64,000 bases of DNA from Maricaulis alexandrii (lineage in GTDB: Bacteria; Pseudomonadota; Alphaproteobacteria; Caulobacterales; Maricaulaceae). The stretch lies in assembly GCF_005871165.1 (NCBI RefSeq), contig NZ_SWKP01000005.1, positions 434,001-498,000 on the forward strand, read 5' to 3'. The position numbers were made by a program, and so were the translations under genes. Positions 14,322 to 24,800 of this stretch are shown piece after piece; the first letter of the stretch is position 1; each line of letters starts with the position of its first letter. The notes below the pieces were generated by a model. That model searched no databases and had not been told where the DNA came from. It saw only the letters and a program-made list of their open reading frames with translations.

Positions 14322-17054
14322 TTACTGGCCCAGTGTGCGGATCTCGATTTCGCCCATGTCGAGGTCGCGGATGCTGTCCTCGATGACGGCGGCGTCGCCG
14401 ACGATGAGCCAGACGAGGTTGTCGGTGTTGACGACGTCCTCGGCGGCCTCGTGGATCGGGCCGAGTTCCAGGGCGCGATAGCGCTCGGTCAGCGTGGCCG
14501 GATAGTTCCAGTCACGACCGTAATTATAGCTCGACACCAGCGAGCTGCGGACGGCAGCGGCGGTTTCGAACTGGCCGGGCAGGGAGCGCGTGGAATTGTT
14601 CACGGAGCGCTCCAGCTCGGCTTCGGTGGCCGGATTGGTGCTGGTGAATTCATGGAATTCGCGCAGCAGTTCCGACAGGCTGTCGGCGGTGCGGTCGGTC
14701 TGGACCGGCGCATAGACGATCCACGGCCGCTGGCCGCGAGCGCCCCAGAGCAGGGTTTGCGCCCCGTAGGACCAACCCTTGTCCTCACGCAGGTTCATGT
14801 TGACCCGGGCCGTAAAGGACCCGCCGATGGCGTCATTCATCGCGGAGTAGACCTCCGGATTGTCGACATTGCCCTCCGGACCGATCAGGCCGGCTAGGAT
14901 CAGCGATTGCGGCGAGTTCGGACGGTCCACGATGATCACGCGCGGCTGACCGGAATTGGACGCTTCGCCCATATTCTTGACCGGAAGCGGTGTGGACGGC
15001 GCATCCCAGCGGCGGAAGGCGCGTTCCAGCATCGGCGTGATCGCCTCCAGCGTCGTGTCACCGACGATGAAGAGGGTGGCATTGTCCGGACGCAGCCAGG
15101 TCTGCTGGTGGGCCACCAGGGCTTCACGGGTAAAGCCTTGCACCGCTTCCGGCGTGCCCGAGCCCGTGAAGGGCACCGAATAGGCATGGTCATCACCATA
15201 CATTTCCGGCGGCAGGGTGCGCAGGGCGATGGCGATCGGATTGGCCATTTCCTGGCGGATGCCGTTGAGGGTCTGCTCGCGCACACGCTCGATATCCGCA
15301 TCGGCGAACGTCGGATCGGTGATCACGGTCGCCATCAGGTTCAGCGAATCCTGCAGGTTGGAGGACAGGGCGGAGAGGGTCACCGTTGACAGGTCCAGAT
15401 TGGCCCCGGTCGACAGATTGGCGCCCAGGCGCTCGGCCTCGGCGGAAATTTCCAGCGCATCCATGCGGCCGGCGCCTTCATCCAGCATGTCCATCATGAA
15501 GGAGTTCAGGCCCAGGGCACCGCCTTCGGCACTGTCAGCGGCATAGCCGGCATCGAAGACCATCTGCATCTCGACCACCGGAACCGCGTCACGGCGCACG
15601 AAGACAATGTCGACGCCATTGGACAGTTCAGCCGTCTGAACCTCCGGCCAGACCAGGTCCGGCGTGGTGTCCACGACGGGCAGGGCCGAGCGGTCGGCAT
15701 CAGTCTCGACCGAGGCATAATCGCCAAAGGGCAGGACATTGATCTGGTGCGACCCGGTGGTGAGCCATTCATTTGCCGTCGCCGTCATGGCGTCGGCGCT
15801 GGCATTGTTCATGCGCTCCAGATTGGTACGCCAGAAGCCCGGATCACCGGCATAGAGCTGACCTTCGGCCAGTGCCACGGCCTTGCCGCCAAAACCGCCG
15901 ATCTGTTCAAGGCCGCGAATGGTGGAGGCGTTCATGCGCGTGCGTGCGGCTTCCAGCTCGTCCTCGGTCGGGCCCTCTTCGAGCAGCTCGCCCAGGATTT
16001 CATCAATGCGGGCCGAGGCCGCGGCGACATCCTCGCCCGGGTTCAGCGTCACTTCGATGTGGAACTGGCTGGCCAGCTGGTGTTCCTCGACATAGGCCAC
16101 GGCGCGGGTCGCGACCTGACGGTCGAAGACGAAATCGCGATAGAGGCGCGAGGTGCGGCCGCCACCCAGAACCGTCGCAAAGACTTCCAGTTCGGCGCGC
16201 TCCTGCGTGATGCGGCCGGGCACCACCCAGGTGCGGTAGATGCGCGGCTGAGGCACATCATCATACATCACTTCGGTGGTGTCGTATTCGCGTTCCGGGA
16301 TCCACTGGTCCATGCGGGTCAGCGGCGGGCCCACCGGGGCGTCGCCGAAATAGCGCTCGACCAGCGGGCGGGCTTCCTCGGCATCAATGTCACCGGCCAG
16401 GACCAGGACGGCATTGGAAGCGCCGTAATACTGGCGGAACCATTCCTGGACATCCTCCAAGGAGGCATTGTCCAGATCTTCCATCGAGCCGATCGTGGAG
16501 TGGGCGTAGGGATGGCCTTCCGGGAAGAGGGCGCGCAGCTGGGAATATTCCACCATACCGTAGGGCTGGTTGTCGCCCTGGCGCTTCTCGTTCTGGACCA
16601 CGCCGCGCTGCTCATCCAGGCGTTCCTGGTCGACGGCGCCGAGCAAATGGGTCATCCGGTCGGATTCCATCCACAGCGCCATGTCCAGGGCCGGGGTCGG
16701 CACGGTCTGGAAGTAGTTCGTGCGATCAAACCAGGTCGTGCCGTTCATGCCGGTCGCGCCGACCTGTTCGAAGGGCCCGAAATAATCATCGTTGTAATTC
16801 TCCGACCCGTTGAACATCAGGTGTTCGAACAGGTGCGCAAAACCGGTGCGGCCGGCCGGCTCATTGGCCGAACCGACGCCATACCAGATCGACACGGCCA
16901 CGATCGGTGCCTTGCGGTCCTCATGGACCACCACCGTCAGGCCGTTCTCGAGCTGGAAGCTCTCATAGGGAATATCGACATCGGGCACTTGCGCTGTCGC
17001 CAGGCCGGTAAAGGCCAGCGCAGCGGTGAGCGCCGCGGTAAAGACACGGGTCAT
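14322..17054 (-). CDS. M16 family zinc metallopeptidase, periplasmic, two-domain
   Basis: 910 aa from ATG 17054, chosen because it starts a good signal peptide (cleavage probably after ATAQ, about residue 22) and has GGGAG upstream; the frame is open further upstream without a plausible start. The inverted zinc motif HLFEH gives His74, Glu77, His78, with the third ligand probably Glu156 (QNEKRQ). The N-terminal M16 pair is followed by a second, non-catalytic half (PEVQTAELSNGVDIVFVRRD onward) with conserved GWSYGAQ. Such pitrilysin-like proteins degrade peptides in the periplasm. A terminator follows. It is only distantly related to the lipoprotein M16 at 35972-38839. Confidence 0.93.
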   Translation of the reverse strand: MTRVFTAALTAALAFTGLATAQVPDVDIPYESFQLENGLTVVVHEDRKAPIVAVSIWYGVGSANEPAGRTGFAHLFEHLMFNGSENYNDDYFGPFEQVGATGMNGTTWFDRTNYFQTVPTPALDMALWMESDRMTHLLGAVDQERLDEQRGVVQNEKRQGDNQPYGMVEYSQLRALFPEGHPYAHSTIGSMEDLDNASLEDVQEWFRQYYGASNAVLVLAGDIDAEEARPLVERYFGDAPVGPPLTRMDQWIPEREYDTTEVMYDDVPQPRIYRTWVVPGRITQERAELEVFATVLGGGRTSRLYRDFVFDRQVATRAVAYVEEHQLASQFHIEVTLNPGEDVAAASARIDEILGELLEEGPTEDELEAARTRMNASTIRGLEQIGGFGGKAVALAEGQLYAGDPGFWRTNLERMNNASADAMTATANEWLTTGSHQINVLPFGDYASVETDADRSALPVVDTTPDLVWPEVQTAELSNGVDIVFVRRDAVPVVEMQMVFDAGYAADSAEGGALGLNSFMMDMLDEGAGRMDALEISAEAERLGANLSTGANLDLSTVTLSALSSNLQDSLNLMATVITDPTFADADIERVREQTLNGIRQEMANPIAIALRTLPPEMYGDDHAYSVPFTGSGTPEAVQGFTREALVAHQQTWLRPDNATLFIVGDTTLEAITPMLERAFRRWDAPSTPLPVKNMGEASNSGQPRVIIVDRPNSPQSLILAGLIGPEGNVDNPEVYSAMNDAIGGSFTARVNMNLREDKGWSYGAQTLLWGARGQRPWIVYAPVQTDRTADSLSELLREFHEFTSTNPATEAELERSVNNSTRSLPGQFETAAAVRSSLVSSYNYGRDWNYPATLTERYRALELGPIHEAAEDVVNTDNLVWLIVGDAAVIEDSIRDLDMGEIEIRTLGQ

Positions 17055-17151
17055 TGGTTTCTCCCACCTCGCATGCGTGTGGCCGCAAAGTGCAACGAGC
17101 GGTGCATGGGGGGGAAGTAAAATACCTGTAATGTTCGGTGGAAGGGCGGAC

Positions 17152-18882
17152 TCAGAAGCGCAGCAGTGCTCGCACACGGGCCTCGTCATCGCCGAAGCGC
17201 AGCCGAATCTGGTCGAGGCAGTCCGAGCCGGGCGTGGCGGCCTCTTCGGCCGAAGTCCGCGTATCCTGGGCGTAGGCCGCCTCGGCACCGCCGGCCAAGG
17301 CGCGGCGGTCGATCTCTTCCAGAATGTCCAGACGGGAAGGGGTCATGAGATCATTGAGCCGGATGTGAGCCCCATTCGGCATGATCAGGGCGTAGCGCGT
17401 ATTGAGGACTTGCCGTCCGTCCCGGTGTCCGACGAAGCAACTTGTCTCGATCCGTTCGGCGTCTTCGAAAATGAAGGTGTTTCGGGCGAGGCTGAGGTAG
17501 CCGGACTGATAGATGTGGTCGCGGGTGACGGCCTGATAGGACAGCCCGTCCAGAACCACGAACGCAGCCGTGATCGCAATCGCCAGAGCACCAAGCTTGC
17601 GGCTGGTCGGGGTGGCGCGCTGGAAAGCGGACTGGATATAGCTGGCGGGGTCGAATTTGGAGAGCGCGGAAATCCGGTCCAGACGGATGTCCTGGGTCAG
17701 ACCGTACTTGAAATCGGTGGCGTCCCGAGGCCCGCCGCTCATCGTGTTCCAGCCCTGGCGCAGATAGAGATATTCGGCAAAGCGGCGGCTGCGCGCGAAT
17801 GCAATCTGCCAAGCCGGCCAAACCAGAATGATGCCCGCGAACACGGCCAGCACCGTCCCCGGGCCGATATTTTCCGGACGGATCAACCAGTCGGCTTCCG
17901 GCGGATTGGGGATGATGATCTGGTGCAGGGCGTAGGTGACACCGTATCCAGCAGCCATGCAGAGCAGCATGCCCACCATGACTCCGCCCACGCCCAGAAC
18001 GCCCGGAGACCAGGCCCAGATCCCGGGATATGTCTGGGCCTGATTGTACTCGTCCAGAGCCGACGTCGCGGCTTCGATAAAGTCTGTCTCTCTTGTATTC
18101 AACGCGCGCCTGAAGCGTTCGGACTTGGGCCTGCTGAGTGAAAGGAAGAGTGCCTGGCCGATCAGATAGAGACCCATGACGCCTGCCCCGACGCTTGCCG
18201 TTATTGCGACCTTGGCCAGCCCTTCTGACCACACGTTGGTCCGTGTAATGGCGGGCAGGATGTCGGGAGAAAAGACAGCTTGTTCGAACAAGACGCGCTG
18301 AAGGAGATCAAAGGCGATCCCGCCGACAAGAAAGCCGAAGCCCAGCAGGCCGAGCCAGAGCAGGACGAAGACGATCAACCAGAGCGAGCCCAGGACAGAA
18401 CGGAGCATGCTTTGCGTGGACGGTGGCTGGGTCAGTTTATCCGTACCCGCCGACGCTTCGGGTTCCGCCTCGGTGGGAGCGTGTTTTTCGGTGGCCTTGA
18501 TCCAGAGCCACAACAGGCTGAGGGCCGGTATCAGGAGTAGGCCGAACCAGGCCAGGGCGATGGCTGCAGAGATCACGGTTTTCCCGATCAGGAAGAGATC
18601 AAGAATTGCGGACCCATAAACCAGAAAAGTCGTGACCGGCATGCAGAGGGCGCGGACGCGCGCTTTGTCACGCGGGATACGGGAGTAAAGGACACCGACA
18701 AGAATGGCCGCGACCTGCACGCCCAGAAACCCCTGGACCAACCAGAGCGACCCCGACGGAATGCCCATCGCGTCCCGGGCGGCGGGGATCAGGCTCATAC
18801 TGGCCAGCAAGGCCACCAGTACGACCAGTGACAGGACAAGCGCGCGGCCTAGCCAGCGCGGAAGCGAACGCGTATCGGACAC
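17152..18882 (-). CDS. Polytopic membrane protein of unknown function
   Basis: 576 aa from GTG 18882, with GGGGGA about six bases upstream. I count about nine hydrophobic helices (residues about 12-30, 45-63, 78-95, 102-125, 160-190, 222-245, 295-318, 343-362, 423-440). A low-complexity acidic, proline-rich linker (EKHAPTEAEPEASAGTDK) separates the fourth and fifth. The C-terminal 110 residues are soluble, with two cysteines and the basic/acidic tail RFGDDEARVRALLRF. I do not recognise the family. It is divergent from the SDR gene; upstream bases 18883-19025 hold the two promoters. Codon use is like that of its neighbours. Confidence 0.8.
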   Translation of the reverse strand: MSDTRSLPRWLGRALVLSLVVLVALLASMSLIPAARDAMGIPSGSLWLVQGFLGVQVAAILVGVLYSRIPRDKARVRALCMPVTTFLVYGSAILDLFLIGKTVISAAIALAWFGLLLIPALSLLWLWIKATEKHAPTEAEPEASAGTDKLTQPPSTQSMLRSVLGSLWLIVFVLLWLGLLGFGFLVGGIAFDLLQRVLFEQAVFSPDILPAITRTNVWSEGLAKVAITASVGAGVMGLYLIGQALFLSLSRPKSERFRRALNTRETDFIEAATSALDEYNQAQTYPGIWAWSPGVLGVGGVMVGMLLCMAAGYGVTYALHQIIIPNPPEADWLIRPENIGPGTVLAVFAGIILVWPAWQIAFARSRRFAEYLYLRQGWNTMSGGPRDATDFKYGLTQDIRLDRISALSKFDPASYIQSAFQRATPTSRKLGALAIAITAAFVVLDGLSYQAVTRDHIYQSGYLSLARNTFIFEDAERIETSCFVGHRDGRQVLNTRYALIMPNGAHIRLNDLMTPSRLDILEEIDRRALAGGAEAAYAQDTRTSAEEAATPGSDCLDQIRLRFGDDEARVRALLRF

Positions 18883-19025
18883 AGATTCCCCCGGATCGAA
18901 GCGGTCATGCTAGCGCGGGTGGTCTTGTGTGCAAGCCTGCGTTGTCACAATACCGCGACCTCGACAGGGGCTCCGGCAGAGGCTAAGCCTCGCATCAATT
19001 CATAATCTTTTCCGGGGGAGTTCCC

Positions 19026-19802
19026 ATGCTCGATAATCTGTTTTCGCTCGAAGGTCGCACAGCCCTGATCACGGGTGGGTCGAGGGGCATCGGGGAGATG
19101 ATCGCCGAGGGGTATCTGCGGGCCGGAGCGAAGGTCTATATCTCGTCGCGCAAGGCGGAGGACTGCTTTGCGACGGCAGAGCGTCTGGCGCAGTTCGGTG
19201 AGTGCATTGCCCTGCCGGAGGATGTGTCCGGGGCCGATGGCGCCAAGCGTCTGGCCGAGAAATTCCTCTCCCATGAGAGCAAGTTGGACATCCTGGTGAA
19301 CAATGCCGGGGCCGCCTGGGGCGCGCCGCTGGAGGAGTTTCCGGAGAGCGGCTGGGACAAGGTGATGGATCTCAATGTGAAATCGCCCTTCTTCCTGGCT
19401 CAGGCCCTGCTCGGTGCGCTGAAGGCGGCCTCGTCGCCGGAGCAGCCGGCCAAGATCATCAATATCGCCTCGATCGACGGCCAGTCGGTCTCGATGATGC
19501 AGACCTATTCCTATGCGGCCTCCAAGTCCGGCCTGATCCATCTGACCAAGCGGATGGCGCTGGAGCTGGCGCCGCAGAACATCATCGTCTCGGCGATCGC
19601 GCCGGGGGCGTTTGCGTCCAAGATGAACAAGGTGGCCCGCGATCATGCCGACGCCGTGGCCGAGCACATTCCCTCGCGCCGGATCGGGGCGCCGGAGGAC
19701 ATGGCCGGGGCGGCCATCTTCCTGGCCTCGCGGGCCGGGGATTATGTCGTGGGCTCGACGCTCACCGTGGATGGCGGCGTGGTGCATACGCGCGGCGGCT
19801 AG
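19026..19802 (+). CDS. Short-chain dehydrogenase/reductase (FabG-like)
   Basis: 258-aa NAD(P)-dependent oxidoreductase with a classical SDR layout: TGGSRGIG cofactor loop (residues 16-23), NNAG (92-95), catalytic Ser149, Tyr163 and Lys167 in YAASK, and the C-terminal VVGSTLTVDGG. Arg20 after Ser in the glycine motif suggests NADPH preference (inference). Substrate is unknown; the sequence type is common among 3-oxoacyl or glucose/ribitol-type SDRs. GGGGGAG lies before the ATG. The stop overlaps the convergent TetR gene's stop through CTAG. Confidence 0.92.
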   Translation: MLDNLFSLEGRTALITGGSRGIGEMIAEGYLRAGAKVYISSRKAEDCFATAERLAQFGECIALPEDVSGADGAKRLAEKFLSHESKLDILVNNAGAAWGAPLEEFPESGWDKVMDLNVKSPFFLAQALLGALKAASSPEQPAKIINIASIDGQSVSMMQTYSYAASKSGLIHLTKRMALELAPQNIIVSAIAPGAFASKMNKVARDHADAVAEHIPSRRIGAPEDMAGAAIFLASRAGDYVVGSTLTVDGGVVHTRGG

Positions 19803-20371
19803 GTCTCCGCGATCGCTTCCTCGATCAGACGGGTCAGCCGCGCGATCATGGCGTCGCGCGGCAGCGCCTTGATGAAGGCATCGCCGTGGATCTTCGTCGA
19901 GATGATCAGGCCCATCAGCACGGATCCGAACAGGCGGGCCCGCAAGAGCGGGTCGCGTCCGCCGATCATGTTGGCCATGGGCTCGTTATAGCGCTGGTTG
20001 ATCGAGCGCCGGACCATGTCTCCGGCTATCGGCGAGGCGGCGGAATTGAGCAGGAGGAGCAGGTCGTCCAAGGGCTTGTCCGCGCCGCCTTCATCGACCA
20101 GGTGCTCCGCCGTGCGGCGGGCCAGCCCGTCCGCGCCGCCTTCCAGCAGGTCGGACTTCTTGGACGTTTCGAGCACGCGCTCGAACAGCTCCGCCTTGGA
20201 GCCGAAATAGCGCGAGATCAGCGCTGAATCCACGCCGGCCAGGGCCGCGATCTCGCGGATGCCGATCTGGTCATATCCGTCATGGGCGAAGCGGTCTCTG
20301 GCCGCTTCCAGAATGGCGCAGCGTGTCGCCTCTGCATTCCTCGCCCGGGCTGTCGCCGGTTGTGTTTTCAT
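19799..20371 (-). CDS. TetR-family regulator, probable repressor of the RND efflux operon
   Basis: 190 aa from ATG 20371; an alternative ATG at 20404 would add eleven basic residues and neither start has a strong ribosome site. The N-terminal TetR helix-turn-helix is clear (AILEAARDRFAHDGYDQIGI, then REIAALAGVDSALISRYFGSK), and the C-terminal ligand domain follows. It is divergent from the RND adaptor gene with two inverted repeats in between, the usual arrangement for a local efflux repressor. It shares a CTAG stop overlap with the SDR gene. The regulatory target is inferred from context. Confidence 0.88.
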   Translation of the reverse strand: MKTQPATARARNAEATRCAILEAARDRFAHDGYDQIGIREIAALAGVDSALISRYFGSKAELFERVLETSKKSDLLEGGADGLARRTAEHLVDEGGADKPLDDLLLLLNSAASPIAGDMVRRSINQRYNEPMANMIGGRDPLLRARLFGSVLMGLIISTKIHGDAFIKALPRDAMIARLTRLIEEAIAET

Positions 20372-20410
20372 CGACCGAAATCTTTTGTGATCTTTCTTTG
20401 TCATCAAGTG

Positions 20411-20458
20411 TTGACATCCGTGCGAGCGAATGTCAAATACAAGTCATCCAGCGATGAC
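20411..20458. promoter_or_regulatory. Divergent TetR/RND promoter region with two inverted repeats
   Basis: TTGACAT (20411-20417) and ATGTCAA (20430-20436) are inverted around 12 bases; the left copy could be a -35 box for the RND operon, with CAAATA or AAATAC as -10. Immediately downstream GTCATC (20443-20448) and GATGAC (20453-20458) form a second palindrome with a 4-base centre, well placed to block transcription when bound by the TetR protein. Confidence 0.5.
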
Positions 20459-20515
20459 ATAGAGGCCAAAGGCCCCGTCATCACTGACCGGACTTCCAGA
20501 TAAGGGCTCCTCCCC

Positions 20516-21709
20516 ATGCCTTACCGCCTCGCCGCACTCTGCGGCGCTTTTTTTGCGTCCATCGCCTTGTCCGCGTGCAGCGCGGGCGATGCCGAGCCGG
20601 CTGCCCCCCAGCAGCGCCTGCCCAGTGTTGAAGTCGCCAATCCGCTTGTTCAGGAAGTGGCGGACTGGGACGAATTCACCGGCCGTTTCGAGTCGCCGCA
20701 ACATGTCTCCATCCGGGCCCGCGTGAGCGGATATCTGGAAGAGGTTCATGTCCGCGATGGCGACACCGTCGAGGCTGGCGCGCTTCTGTTCACCCTTGAT
20801 CGCCGCCCCTACGAGGCGGCCTACCAGGCCGCCCGCGGCCGCGCCCAGATGGCGCGGGCCACGGCCAGCCAGGCGGAAGCCGATCTGCAGCGCGCCGAAG
20901 AACTGCGCGCCGTGGATGCGGTCTCCGAGGAGAATTTGGAACAGGCGCAGACGGCCCTGGCCAATGCGCGCGCCTCCCTCGCCACGGCCCAGGCCGATGC
21001 CGAAGCGGCGCGCCTGAACCTGGAGTTCACGGAAATCCGGGCCCCCATCGCTGGCCAGCTTTCGGCGCGGACGGTGGATCCCGGCGATCTGGTCCAGGGC
21101 AGTACCGCCCAGGGTGATCCGCTGATCACGATTGTCAGTTCCGACCCGCTCTACTTCCCTTTCTATGCGTCGGAAAGCGTGCTGCTGCGCTATCAGCGGT
21201 CCAGCGGCACCGGCCAAGGCGCGCCGGTCGAGGTGCGCCTGCAGGATGAGGCGGATTTCTCGCGCTCTGGCGAGATCGTCTTTGTCGACAACCAGATCCA
21301 GCCGGGCTCCGGCACGATCCTGATGCGGGCCGAGATCGCCAATCCGGACGGTTTCATCCGCCCGGGCATGATCGGCACGATACGGGTGCGCGGGTCCGAA
21401 CCCTATGACGCCCTCCTGGTGCCGCGCACGGCCATTGTCGCGGATGCGACACGGCGCCTGGTCTATGTCGTGGGTGAGGGTGACACCGTCACGCCGCGCC
21501 AGGTCACGCTGGGGCCGACGAGCGACAATCTCCAGGTCATCCAGAGCGGGCTGAGCCCGTCCGACCGGGTCATTGTCGGCGGTCTCCAGGCCGTGCGGCC
21601 CGGTGTCACCGTGACCACGCGACCGGGTCAGATCCAGCGCGAAGCCGCGGCGACTGACGTCACGGCCTCCCTCAACCGTCCGGCGGGAACCGCCCGCGTC
21701 ACCGACTGA
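20516..21709 (+). CDS. RND efflux periplasmic adaptor lipoprotein (AcrA/MexA family)
   Basis: 397 aa. A lipoprotein signal ends in LSAC (Cys20), so the protein is lipid-anchored in the periplasm, where it links the inner-membrane pump to the outer-membrane channel. The barrel/lipoyl motif GRFESPQHVSIRARVSGYLE leads into a long alpha-hairpin (YQAARGRAQMARATASQAEA and on), then EIRAPIAGQLSARTVDPGDLV and the membrane-proximal domain ending about residue 380. First gene of the operon, with a TetR gene divergent. It is separated from the pump gene by 121 bases that hold a strong terminator-like hairpin. Confidence 0.95.
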   Translation: MPYRLAALCGAFFASIALSACSAGDAEPAAPQQRLPSVEVANPLVQEVADWDEFTGRFESPQHVSIRARVSGYLEEVHVRDGDTVEAGALLFTLDRRPYEAAYQAARGRAQMARATASQAEADLQRAEELRAVDAVSEENLEQAQTALANARASLATAQADAEAARLNLEFTEIRAPIAGQLSARTVDPGDLVQGSTAQGDPLITIVSSDPLYFPFYASESVLLRYQRSSGTGQGAPVEVRLQDEADFSRSGEIVFVDNQIQPGSGTILMRAEIANPDGFIRPGMIGTIRVRGSEPYDALLVPRTAIVADATRRLVYVVGEGDTVTPRQVTLGPTSDNLQVIQSGLSPSDRVIVGGLQAVRPGVTVTTRPGQIQREAAATDVTASLNRPAGTARVTD

Positions 21710-21760
21710 ACCGAACACGGCGATCGGCCCAGCCTGCCCCCCGGAACCGATCGACCGTTC

Positions 21761-21799
21761 GGCCCGGACCCAATGCCCTTAGGGTCCGGGCCACTTTTT
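21761..21799 (+). terminator. Terminator-like hairpin between RND adaptor and pump genes
   Basis: GGCCCGGACCC (21761-21771) and GGGTCCGGGCC (21782-21792) make a perfect 11-bp GC-rich stem with a 10-base loop, followed by ACTTTTTC. By sequence it is a canonical intrinsic terminator. Yet it lies inside an operon, 39 bases before the pump start. It may attenuate pump expression relative to the adaptor. Confidence 0.8.
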
Positions 21800-21830
21800 C
21801 CGCATTCCGACCGAGAAAAGAGTTCCGCCC

Positions 21831-24800
21831 ATGCGGTTTTCCCACTTCTTCATCGACCGACCGATCTTTGCCGGGGTCGTGGCGATCTTCATCACGCTGA
21901 TGGGTGTGTTCTCCTACCCGTCCCTGCCGCTGGCCCAGTATCCGGAGATTGCCCCGCCGACGATTTCGGTGACCGCATCCTATCCCGGTGCCACCGCGGA
22001 AGACCTGGCCGAACAGATTGCCGCGCCGCTGGAGCAGGAGATCAACGGCGTCGAGGACATGTTGTACATGACCTCCTCCGCGACCGCTTCGGGCCTGGTC
22101 AATCTCACCGTGACCTTCGCGCCGGGCACCGATCTGGATACCGCCCAGGTCCTGGTCCAGAACCGCGTCAATCGTGCCGAGCCGCGCCTGCCGGAACAGG
22201 TGCGACAGACCGGGGTGAGCGTGAACCAGGAATCCGCCGGCTTCCTGCTCATCGTTGCCCTGCGCTCCGATGATGGCAGTGTCGACCGCGCCTATCTGGG
22301 CAATTACGCCAACTCTGTGCTGCGGGACCAATTGCTGCGCCTGGAAGGCGTCGGCAATGTCCAGATTTTCGGCAGCGGCAATTATTCCATGCGCGTGTGG
22401 ATCGATCCGGAACGGGCCGCCGCGAATGACATGACGGCCAGTGACATCGTGGCCGCCCTGCGCGCCCAGAACATCCAGGCGGCCGGTGGCAGCCTGGGCC
22501 GTCCGCCCTTCACCGACGCTTCGCCCGCCCCGTTCGAAATCCCGATCTCCGTCCAGGGCCGCCTGATTGCGGAAGACGAGTTCGAGAACGTCGTCATCAA
22601 GCGCGGCACGGATGGCCAGGTCACCCGCCTGCGCGATGTTGCGCGGGTGGAGATCACCGGAGAGGACTTCTCGGTGAATGGCTATTTCGGGGGCCAGCCG
22701 GGTGTCGGCATGGCGATCGTGCAGCAACCGGGCGCCAATGCGCTGGAAGCGGCCTCCGCCGTGCTGGATGCTGTGGAGGCGGCGTCGGAGAACTTCCCGG
22801 CCGGTGTCGACTACATGATCCCCTACAATCCGACCGAATTCGTCGAGGAATCCGTGTCTGCCGTGCAGCACACGCTGATCGAGGCGGTCTTCCTGGTCGT
22901 GCTGGTTGTCGTGATCTTCCTGCAGAACTGGCGCGCCGCCTTCATCCCGATCGTGGCCATTCCGGTGTCGATCGTGGGTGTGTTCGCGGTGCAGCTGGCG
23001 CTGGGCTTCTCGATCAATTCCCTGTCGCTCTTCGCCCTGGTCCTGGCTGTCGGCATCGTGGTCGATGACGCCATCATCGTGGTGGAGAATGTCGAACGCC
23101 TGATGCGCGAGGGGCGGTCCCCCCGCGAGGCGGCCCGGGAATCCATGACGGAAGTGTCCGGTGCCCTGATCGCCATGACGCTCGTCCTGGTCTCGGTCTT
23201 CATTCCGACGGCCTTCATTCCGGGCATTCCGGGGATTTTCTATCGCCAGTTTGCCGTCGCCATTGCCTCGGCCGCGCTGATCTCGCTGATCGTGTCGCTG
23301 ACCCTGTCGCCGGCCCTCTGCGCGCTGATGCTGAAGCCGCACAAGGATGAAGACGACCAGCCGGGTCCGGCCTGGCTGGCCCCGATCCGCATCTTCTCGC
23401 GTGCCTTCAATTCCGGTTTTGACTGGATTTCGGAGAAATATTCCCTGCTGGTCGCACGCCTCCTGCGGGTGCTGGTCATGATGCTGATTGCCTATGCCGG
23501 CCTCCTGGCGGTGACCGGCTGGCGCTTGACCGACACGCCCACCGGCTTCATTCCGGAGCAGGATCAGGGCTTTCTGATCGGGGTGATCCAGCTGCAGCCC
23601 GGCGCGTCCCTGGCGCGGACCGATACGGTGGTGACCACGGCGATGAACACGCTGCTGGAAACCGAGGGTGTCGACACGCTGGTGGCGCTGGCGGGCATGA
23701 ACGGGGCGACCTTCTCCCCGGCCTCGAATGCCGGTTTGATGTTCATCCGTCTGGACAGTTTCGAGGAGCGCGAAGGCCAGCCCGGCATGAGCGCCACGGC
23801 ACTGGCGGGTCGTCTGACCGGTGTCATCAACCAGGCCATCCCGGAAGGTAGCGGCTTCATTATTGCGCCGCCGGCCGTGCGCGGTCTTGGCCAGGGGGGC
23901 GGTTTCAAGATGATGCTGCAGGCCCGGGACGGGCGCAGTTTCGAGGAGCTGCAGCAGGTCGCCTATGCCATGATGGGGGCGGCGGCCCAGGAAAGCCGGG
24001 TGAGCCAAGTCTACACCACATTCGACACCTCCTCGCCGCGCCTGCGGGTGGATGTCGACCGGGAGCGGGCCTTCCAGCTCGGCGTCGCCCCATCGGAAAT
24101 CTACGCCACGCTCGGCACCTATCTCGGCTCGACCTATGTCAACGACTTCAACTTCCTGGGCCGTACGGTCCGGGTGACGGCCCAGGCCGACGCGCCCTTC
24201 CGCGATGAGGCGGCCGATGTCGGCCAGTTGCAGGTCCGGTCCAGTTCCGGCGAGATGGTGCCGCTGTCTGCCGTGGCCCGGATCATCGACGATACGGGTC
24301 CGGTGCGGGTGGTGCGTCACAACCTCTTCCCGGCCATCGAACTCCAGGGCCAGACCCCGCCGGGCGTCTCGACCGGCGAAGCGCTGGCCGCGATGGAGGA
24401 GCTGGCCGCCCAGATCCTGCCGGAAGGGGTCAGCTATGAATGGACCGAGATCGCCTATCAGCAGAAGGCGGCGGGCAATTCCGGCATGATCGTCTTCGTC
24501 TTTGCCGTGGTCTTCGTCTTCCTGGTCCTGGCGGCCCAGTATGAGGCCTTCACCCTGCCCTGGGCGGTGATCTTCATCGTGCCCATGTGTGTGCTGGCCG
24601 CCATGCTCGGCATCAATCTGGCCGGTCTGGACAATAATATCCTGACCCAGGTCGGTCTGGTGGTCCTGATCGCCCTGGCGGCCAAGAATGCCATCCTCCT
24701 GGTGGAGTTCTCCAAACAGGCCGAGGAGAAACAGGGTCTGACCCCGTCAAAAGCGGCGGTCGAGGGGGCGCGCATCCGCCTGCGCCCGATCCTGATGACG

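Noticed and set aside
21699-24320. Open frame of 873 codons antisense to the RND pump gene
   Set aside because: Repetitive His/Arg/Asp-rich composition without any domain; it mirrors the third-position bias of the pump gene.
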